A DNA stretch of 64,000 nt, from assembly GCA_001600055.1 (NCBI GenBank), contig BCIV01000024.1, forward strand, positions 53,951 through 117,950. The letters run 5' to 3'. Made by a program: the position numbers and the translations under genes. Shown one piece after another: positions 56,521 through 64,000 of the stretch (within the stretch, counting starts at the first letter, position 1; each line of letters starts with the position of its first letter). Origin of the DNA: Filobasidium wieringae (taxonomy: Eukaryota > Basidiomycota > Tremellomycetes > Filobasidiales > Filobasidiaceae). The notes beneath the pieces were generated by a model. The model saw only the letters and a program-made list of their open reading frames with translations, made no database searches and had not been told where the DNA came from.

Positions 56521-59287
56521 ATGATGATGATGAACCAAAACGTAAGTCCCCCTGCCCCTCCTAATCTCATGATCAGAGACCAACTAAACCACACCCGCCC
56601 TCTCCAGCTCTAACAGGCCGATTCCTGCATCTAACCGACTTTCATCCGGACCCCTGGTACATCCACGGGGGCAGTTTCGATCAAGGTTGTCATCGTAAAA
56701 ACGAAAAGAAGAAGAAGAAGAAGAAGGTTACCGAATCAGACCACGGATTGGAAGCGGGGTTCAAGGGGGATGAGGGGGGTGATGAGGAAGATACGGCGGG
56801 GATTTGGGGGAGTAGTTCTTCGTGAGTTTTCCGCTCGCCCGGTGTGCAAGTACAGCTACTGAAGCTGATACCGATCAAATTGACTGGGTGTTTCTTAGGG
56901 ACTGTGATACGCCCATGTCACTGGTGAACCTCACTTTCGACTGGCTCAAAACGGAATGGGCAGGAAAAGTGGATTTCGTCATCTGTAAGCCTCTCCCCGT
57001 CTTTTCCCAAGCACTTGACAAATCCCTTTCTAATAACAACCACCTCGAACCGCTCAACTTGAATTTTCTGCACCGATAGGGACGGGTGATAACGCACGAC
57101 ACGATATTGATTCTCAAATCCCCCGTACCCCTAGCGAGATCAACCAACTGAATCGAATGATGGCGAGAAAGATGAGAGAGACTTTCGGGGAGGATACGGT
57201 CATCGTTCCCAGTTTAGGGAATAACGATATTTACCGTGAGTCTTTCTTTGGATTAGGGGTTGGATGGGTGAGAACGACGGCTGATCGAACGGCGAGGTTA
57301 GCGCATAATATTCTGGCTCCCGGTCCTAATACGGTGACGAACGAGTTCACAAAGTTTGTCCTCTCTCCTCTCCCCCCTCTCCCCTCCCGTTCATCACTCA
57401 ACCCTTATTCGTCACGACAGTATTTGGAGCGATTTCATCCCGGACGAGGAATACCATATCTTCCAAAGAGGAGCTTATTACGCGATCGAAGTGATCCCCG
57501 ATCAATTGGCCGTGATCAGTCTGAACACTTTGTTTTGGTACGATGCCAACAAAGGTGAGCCTTCCTTGGGCTGTCGAGCAAGGGAAAATGTGCCAAGGGC
57601 GCGAAAACTGATCGCGTTATATGATATAGTGGTCGACGGGTGTAAAGACGGCTCGGACGAACCGGGAGCGTTGGAATTCGATTGGCTCGAAGTTCAGTTG
57701 GATAGTTTCAGGGATCGGGGGATGCAGGTGAGTCGCGTTTTATCTAGGAGTGAAAAAAGGGGTGGGGTGTTCAACCGATCGAGTACAGGTCTGGTTGACT
57801 GGACACGTTCCTCCTCATATGGGAAGATATTTCGATAACTGCGTGAGTCCGGCCGTTTTCTTAGCTTGCAGAGGACTGCGCTCTGAAGCCGATCCCTGGT
57901 TTTTGGGCCATAGTACCTTCGTTACGGAGAATTGGCGCTTAGGTACCAGGATACGATCGTCGGTCATCTTTACGGTCATATGAACGTGGATCATTTCTTC
58001 TTTATCGATGTGGATGAGCTGGAAGCTACTACCGCTTCTGGCAAGCTCGTCTCCGGTTCTTCCTCGAATGACGACAAGGAGGAGGATGTAGAGGATTCGA
58101 TCTCGAGTGTGAAGGAGGAGAGTCGGTCACGCTACAAGAAGAACCGGATCCATACGATGGGGAGGGTAGGGGATACCGCGTTAGCTCAAGAACTATACAA
58201 GGATTTCAGCGATATGCCCGATCCTTCTTCCGGTCCCGGAAAAGGCAAGCCGGGTAAAGGCAAGCCGGGGAAGGGGAAGAAGGGGAAGAAGGGGGAGAAG
58301 ATCAAGATGGAGGATTATACCGTTGTGAACGTGGCGGCTAGTTTGATCCCTACTTATCTACCGGGGATTAGGGTTTACAAGTGAGTCCCCCCCCCCCCCT
58401 CCCGTTGCGTCATTGGGTCGGGTCTTGCGAGGTACTACAAGTTGCTAATCAACCGACGACATGAATTCTAGCTACAACGTATCTTCCTACGAACCCTCGC
58501 CGAACCTCATCCCCGATCGTCGAAAGAAGAAAAAGAACCCACAAAAACCCAAGACCCCTAAGAAAGGTGGGGGGCATCGACACCCTTCCCACCCTCCTGC
58601 AAAGGATTGTAAGCTTCCGGAACACGAGGACCAACCTCATTGCAAGTTCCGAACGAAACCGAGGTTCTTTAGCGAGGATAGTCCCAGCAGGAGGAACACG
58701 CTTTGGAGCCCTGTCGGGTTTGTTCAGTTCTTTCTGGGGGATTTGGGGGATCATCCTGGTCATGGGCGTGGGCATGGGGGGAAAGGAGGGAAGGGAGGGA
58801 AACATGAGGAAGGGTGGAGGCCGGAGTGGGAGGTCGAGTATGTCAGTTATAGCGTTGATGGTTTACTCAGGGGAGGGAGGGAAGGGGAGGAAGGGGGCGT
58901 GAAGGGGAGGGAGAGGGTCCCTTGGAAGTTATTACCTGGGTACGAGGACGTGCTCTGGGGGAACGTCACCACCCAGCTTCTCCACTCTGAGCTCGAGGTG
59001 GAAGAGGACCGCAAAGACGATAAAGAGAAGGAAGATGACCCGACGGGGTTCAGGAAGTTCCGGAAAGGGTTGAAGAAGATCGCCCCGTTCAAGATGGATG
59101 ATCTTACCATAGGGAGTTACCTGGATCTGGCTAAACGGTTGGTCAAGGAAGAAGGGCTATGGGGGGAGTTTGAAAAGTATATGTGAGTCGTCGATGGTGG
59201 AGTGTGGCAGCGTGGTAGGGGAGTCTGCTGGCTGACTGCTTGCACTGCCTGACCACCAGGTATGTATCCTCAAAGGTGAAAGAGTGA
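56265..59287 (+). CDS. PPN1: Vacuolar endopolyphosphatase PPN1
   Basis: An N-terminal hydrophobic segment (FLIGLTLLLSSSTSLAHA) acts as signal or anchor. The metallophosphoesterase motifs appear in order across exons: LTGRFLHLTDFHPDPWY, VDFVIWTGDNARHD, PSLGNNDIYP, then GHVPPH, and GHLYGHMNVDHFFF with the last metal-binding His residues. Between them are AYYAIEVIPDQLAVISLNTL and WLEVQLDSFRDRG. PPN1 cuts long polyphosphate chains in the vacuole lumen. Two inserted low-complexity stretches are notable: an Asp run of about twelve after the N terminus, and a Gly/Lys/Pro stretch (58223-58310) after the catalytic part. The last exon after 59260 gives YVSSKVKE and stop. Roughly 700-750 residues, with many introns. 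Confidence 0.93.
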
Positions 59288-59679
59288 TCGGACCGCGGAC
59301 CGGAGAATACGATTTCGAGTGAACGTGTTTCAGAATTGATTACCAATGTCCGTCCGTCCGTCCGTCGTTACCCGGGCCGCTTCCCTCTCCCGGCTTGTCT
59401 CCGCTTGATCGTGTAGAGGTAAATGTCAGGCTGGCCGGGTGGCAGGGGGCTGAGTACCTCCACCTTGCGAACTCGTTTAGATGTCAGGCTCTGGGCCAAA
59501 GACTTTGTGCCCAGTCATCGATTTCAACGTCATCGTGTGTTTGACTAATCGAGTTCGACCTCGCATCGTTCCAATCGACTGCACTCTGTACTTCTCACAA
59601 CGGGCCATCACTGTCTAGCCAATAGCATCCACACACACCTACATCCACACACACATACACAGTCAGACACATATCCAAC
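59288..59679. promoter_or_regulatory. Promoter region of ZWF1
   Basis: Contains CACACA-type repeats close to the ATG (about 59629-59662) and a CCGT run (about 59350-59366). No clear TATA box. Presumed promoter by position only. Confidence 0.4.
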
Positions 59680-62066
59680 ATGCCTCCCTCAGTCCTAGAA
59701 AATTACTTGAAAGAAGGCGCAGGTAGGATCCCCAGTATGGAGAAGAGCGGGGTCGAGTTGAAGGGAGAGACTACCGTCGTTGGTAAGTCTGTCAATCGAT
59801 ACGCGTGATGGGTCGTGGCTGGGCAGGGGAGTTGTGATTGCGCATACATCGTCTCCACTAAGGAGACACCAGCTACAGGGTTGAGTTGGTTAGATGAATC
59901 CCGGTAGTAATACCCCAAACCACTCGTTTACCCGGCTCGATCTTTCTTCACGCGTATCATCCTATTCGTTCTACCAGACTGGACAACTGACGAACCTTTC
60001 CTTTCCGACTCCACCCAGTTCTCGGAGCTTCAGGCGATCTCGCCAAGAAAAAGGTGATTATCCATCCTCCTCATCTTCCTGGCTGAACGCGACCGGACCG
60101 TCATGACCCAAACCCGAAAATAGACCGAGAGCTGATCCTCTTCTCTTCCCCTCTCTTCCGTTCTTTTCCCTTTTTTTTCGCTTCACTGCGACGTCCTGAA
60201 CATCCGCCTATGCTTGTGATGATAGACTTTCCCCGCTCTGTTCGGGTTGTTTGAACAGGGTCATTTACCTGATGATTTACATATCATTGGGTATGCCCGG
60301 ACGAGTGAGTGATGAGCGGGGTTTTAGTCGGGATGATCGGATATGGGGACTGATGGTGATGATGATTTTGATTCGTTCGACCTTGGGAACAGAAATGTCT
60401 GATGACGAGTTCCACGAACGTCAGGTGGGACATATCAAACCCCCCTCCGACGACGCTTCGGAGGAGACGAAATCGGCCCATAAAAAAGCTCTGGACAAGT
60501 TCAAGAGCGTCTCCTCCTACATCGCCGGACCTTACGACAAGGACGAAGGGTTCCAAGCCTTGACCGAGGAACTGGAGAAGCTAGAGAAGGAACGGGGAGG
60601 GAAGCCCAACCGGGTGTTTTACATGGCCCTCCCCCCGAGCGTCTTCACCGTCGTCGCCGAGGGGTTGAAGAAGAATTGTTACGCCAAGGAAGGGATCAAC
60701 AGGATCATCATCGAGAAACCTTTCGGGAAGGATACCGATTCCTGTGCCGAGATGATGACCGCGCTCAAATCCCAATGGACCGAGGAGGAGACTTTCCGGA
60801 TCGATCATTACCTGGGGAAAGAGATGGTCAAGAACGTCCTGCTCTTGAGGTTCGGAAACGTCTGGCTGGAGAGCTCGTTCAATAAGAACTTTATCAGTAA
60901 TGTGCAGATCACTTTCAAGGAACCTTTCGGGACTGAAGGGAGGGGAGGGTACTTTGATGAGTTTGGGATCATCAGGGATGTTTGTCAGAACCGTACGTTC
61001 CCGTGTCGGCGTTCCATTCGACCAGGAGACGGGAAGCTGATCTGCTCGGTTTATTCACTTGTTTGTAGACCTGCTCCAAACGTTGTCCGTCTTGACCATG
61101 GAACGACCCGTCTCCTTCTCAGCGGAAGACATCCGGGACGAAAAGGTCAAAGTCCTCCGATGCATTTCCCCCATCGCCAGGGAAGATACCCTTTTGGGAC
61201 AATACGTCGGGGCGGAGGGGAAACCGGGATACTTGGAGGATGATACCGTCCCCAAGGGATCGGTCTGTCCTACTTTTGCCGCCTTGGCTTTGCACATCAA
61301 TAACCCTAGGTGGGAGGGGGTACCGTTCATCATGAAGGCAGGAAAAGGTGGGTCGCGCGTGGTTTCGGAATTGGATGTCGAAGGAAGAGTCGGGAGGCTG
61401 ATATGAGCATCGACCACCCCAACGTATAGCCCTGAACGAAGCAAAGGTCGAGATCCGCGTTCAGTACAAGGACGTCACGCCAGGGATCTTCGAGGACGTC
61501 GCACGTAACGAGCTCGTCATCCGGATCCAACCTTCCGAAGCGATCTATATGAAATTCAACACCAAGACCCCGGGGTTGATCACCCGGGCCATCCCCACGG
61601 AACTCGACTTGACGTATAAGCAACGGTTCTCCGAGGCCAAGATCCCCGAGGCTTACGAGGCGTTGATCTTGGACGCGTTCAAGGGGGATCATTCTAACTT
61701 TGTTAGGGATGACGAGTTGGATGTCGCTTGGAAGGTCAGTGGAGAGCGTTTCGGTACCGCGTGAAAGAGATGGGCGGGTTATTGATATGGAATTCGATCA
61801 CGGCATGAACAGATCTTCACTCCGATCTTGCATTGGATCGATGGGAAACAGGGTGAGGCACCCAAGCCCGAGTCGTACCCTTACGGATCCAGGGGACCAG
61901 AGGGGATCGACGCGTTCACCAGCAAGTACGGGTTCAAGCGGTCGAACGAGGGATAGTGAGTCCTGCCGTGTTTCGCTTTCGCTTTCGATGGAACGAGGGT
62001 TCTGACGCTTTCTCTCGGGATGGATTCAGTGCTTGGCCCAAGACGCCTATGACTTCCAACCTCTAG
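59680..62066 (+). CDS. ZWF1: Glucose-6-phosphate 1-dehydrogenase
   Basis: Eight exons (59680-59782, 60019-60053, 60226-60304, 60393-60992, 61069-61347, 61430-61734, 61813-61955, 62030-62066) give 526 residues. The NADP-binding motif VLGASGDLAKKKTFPALFGL is split by the 35-nt second exon. Next come IIGYARTKMSDDEFHE, FYMALPPSVF, RIIIEKPFGKD, and the active-site RIDHYLGKE with the catalytic His. Then FGTEGRGGYFDEFGIIRDV, VPFIMKAGK and the C-terminal AWPKTPM. The enzyme makes NADPH and 6-phosphogluconolactone at the start of the oxidative pentose phosphate pathway. Cytosolic; length normal for fungi. All key residues look intact. The next gene on the same strand is an NADH pyrophosphatase. Confidence 0.97.
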
Positions 62067-62593
62067 AGAGGGGGGGGAGAGGTGTGGTGTGCGCCCGCTC
62101 GTTGTGCTCGTAAAGGTGTGATTGTTGTGATTGAGAGAATAGTGAAATGAAGATAGATCAATGAATTCGTGCTCGTCGAGGTGTCGTGGTTGATACGGTA
62201 GTAGTATGCGCCGCGCTGGGACGTGCCGAGATGATGCCGAGGGATGATGACGTTTGAATGGACCGACCTGTTTTGCCCTCCCCCCCGACTCTTCCTCTCT
62301 CTCCTTGTGAAGACGCTCTGCTCGAATCTGATTGGTTCTCGAGATTGGGAATGAACATTCTCGCAAGGTCCATTTGCAGATCAATCACATCCAACGTTCG
62401 CACTCGCACAAGCACTCGCACTCGTCGATCGATCTCGACTGTTCATCGTAATACACACTCGACCTCGTTCGCTGGACATTCTTTAGGCTATATGGGCGAT
62501 AACATCGTAAAGTGAATCAAATGCCTGCTACTGGCTACTGGGTTTTGATGTGTCAAGGCCATACACTGACGTTTTGAATTTTACACCGGACAG
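62067..62593. other. Intergenic plus unresolved first exon of the next gene
   Basis: Must hold the start codon of the NADH pyrophosphatase gene. ATG candidates near 62350 and 62491 exist. The first gives a frame-compatible join (AG plus C) through a weak donor GTCCAT; the second does not keep frame. A CTGAC branch site lies 20 bases before the acceptor at 62593. Confidence 0.5.
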
Positions 62594-64000
62594 CTTCTAT
62601 TCGGGTCAACCTCCCTTGAACAGGTTGTCGTTTCATCGGTAAGCAAACCACCCATCGGTAATCGCATCACGGACTTGCGCGTTGAACCTTTGGTTATATC
62701 GTTTGGGTCGTGAAGAAATGAGACGGACAAGATGACTGAGCATTTGAACGCTCCTGAGGCAAAGTTCATCCTCTTCCAGTCAGTCGGCCTCGTTGATGTT
62801 CTTGTTGACTGTCTAGTAATTCATGAATGATAACGCGATCACAGGGAAGGGAAACCGTTCCTCCACCTCTCATCGGACAAACACCCCACAGGACTCTACT
62901 TCCTCACCCCCTCCCAAACCACCCCGTTCCTTCCTTCCCTAACCTTTGCTCCCCTCCCCGCCCAGTCCGAATCCGAATCCAACAAGGACCTCTTGGCGAA
63001 ATCGTACCAATCCGCTCGACTCCCCAGTACCACCCCCTCCCTCGTCTTTCTCGGAATAGACGATAGACCTTCATCGAAACCCGGTTCAGAACCTGCCGCT
63101 CAGAACCCCAGGGAGCCCAAGGGAGTTCCGTACTTCGCTATAGATGTGCCTGCCGGGTCGGACGTGGGTCTGAAAGATGGTGGGTTTGTGGAGAGTCGGT
63201 TGGCAGGGAGCTCGCTGGACGGGTGGGAAGCCAACCTTTACGCTCAGGGGAGGAGTTTGATCGGTACGTCCTTCAGTCCCAGCGTTGGTCTTCCCTCCAC
63301 ACATCTCCTCATCTCTTACACCTTTCCCTTTTCCACCCCGCTCCCTCCCTGTCCGACCGAACAGACTGGAACACGCGATACAGGTTTTGTCCCGGGTGCG
63401 GTTCCCCGACCTATTCGCTCTGGTGTGGTTGGAAACGAGGTTGCGGGTCTATAGTGGGCGAAGGCCTGAATGGGTTCGGAGGTCCGGGTGGGAAAATTTG
63501 TCCTTCCACGTAAGTCTTCATAGGTGAGGGCTCGGGAGTTGGGGCTGATCGGATTGTTGTTGACGCTTCATGCCTTATCTGGTCTTATTTTTTGGTTATT
63601 GAATGGGTCGATGTGGTATACTGCATGGTGGATCTCGATCGCGATCACGGGGAACAGGAAAGGGTTACATAATTACGCTTACCCACGGACGGACCCGGTG
63701 ATTATCATGGGGATATTGGATAGGTCGGGGGAGAAGATGTTGATGGGTCGTCAGGTGTGTGAGATACCTCTCTTTCAATCGATTCAGGCGGTTCGGGCGG
63801 TTCAGGGGTTTCGGGTGGGACGGGATTCTCGCTTGATGATATTGCGGTGATGATGATGATGATTACGAAGAGGAGACTGATTTTTGGGTTTCTTTTGGCG
63901 CGGACTTTTAGAAAGCTTGGCCAAAGGGAATGGTCAGTGTTTTCCCCCTCGAATGGCAAGGGGTCAAAGAGGACTGATCTGGGTTTTGTCAATTAGTACT
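62594..64000 (+). CDS. NPY1: NADH pyrophosphatase (NPY1/NUDT12-type Nudix), cut at right edge
   Basis: The first resolved exon starts at 62594 and reads FYSGQPPLNRLSFHR, the conserved opening of this family. TDKMTEHLNAPEAKFILFQ, GKPFLHLSSDKHPTGLYFL and WEANLYAQGRSLIDWNTRYR follow. Then comes the zinc ribbon FCPGCGSPTYSLWCGWKRGC, followed by NYAYPRTDPVIIMGILDRSG and KAWPKGM. The Nudix box (GxxxxxExxxxxxxREUxEEx-type) should follow just past base 64000. The enzyme splits NADH or NAD+ to NMN(H) and AMP; relatives are peroxisomal. The zinc ribbon has four Cys as expected (CPGC and a C-x5-C pair). The start codon and first exon are unresolved. Confidence 0.88.

Overview
The window reads as nuclear DNA of a basidiomycete fungus, most likely a yeast-like Tremellomycete. 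Genes are closely packed on both strands. Most are split by many short GT-AG introns of about 45 to 120 nt, often with CTAAC/CTGAC-like branch sites. A CPL1-like secreted cysteine-rich protein, a PAS plus GATA-finger regulator and a Zn2Cys6 regulator fit that group. Nothing bacterial, viral or plasmid-like was seen, and no CRISPR array, rRNA or intact tRNA. Exon borders below were worked out by hand from reading frame, splice sites and family conservation; there is no transcript support.

Layout. 1-9.8 kb: a large unrecognised gene running off the left edge, a repeat-rich gap with a (AGT)30 microsatellite and a tRNA-like remnant, an AP180/YAP180-type clathrin adaptor, a small LYR-type mitochondrial protein, and an unrecognised intronless gene. 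10-16 kb: BFR1, a small one-TM protein and mitochondrial succinyl-CoA:3-ketoacid CoA transferase. 16-19.7 kb: a 3.7 kb gene-free stretch full of short tandem repeats, leading into a GATA-finger/PAS transcription factor (19.7-24.2 kb) whose first exon carries an in-frame TAG that needs an intron to remove it. 24.5-31.4 kb: COQ9, the CPL1-like protein, a small coiled-coil protein and the mitochondrial iron carrier MRS3/4. 32.8-38.8 kb: an MFS sugar transporter behind a Zn2Cys6 regulator. 39-42 kb: an RPEL-motif protein and a PITH-domain protein. 42.8-51.3 kb: a heterotrimeric G-protein alpha subunit and, divergently, an MHYT-domain membrane sensor. 51.5-56 kb: verprolin and, divergently, a UPF0132-like membrane protein. 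56-64 kb: vacuolar endopolyphosphatase PPN1, glucose-6-phosphate dehydrogenase ZWF1, and an NADH pyrophosphatase (NPY1/NUDT12 type) cut by the right edge.

How the genes relate. There is no operon-like cluster; most are housekeeping genes. Loose themes are endocytosis and actin (AP180, verprolin), mitochondrial metabolism (LYR protein, SCOT, COQ9, MRS3/4), NAD(P) turnover (ZWF1 beside NPY1), and sensing (PAS-GATA factor, MHYT sensor beside a G-alpha subunit, Zn2Cys6 regulator beside a transporter). The most unusual items are the TAG inside the GATA-factor gene, two GC-AG introns, a 4-nt first exon, an altered P-loop in the G-alpha subunit, the MHYT sensor, and the 18 kb hairpin with its repeat mosaic.
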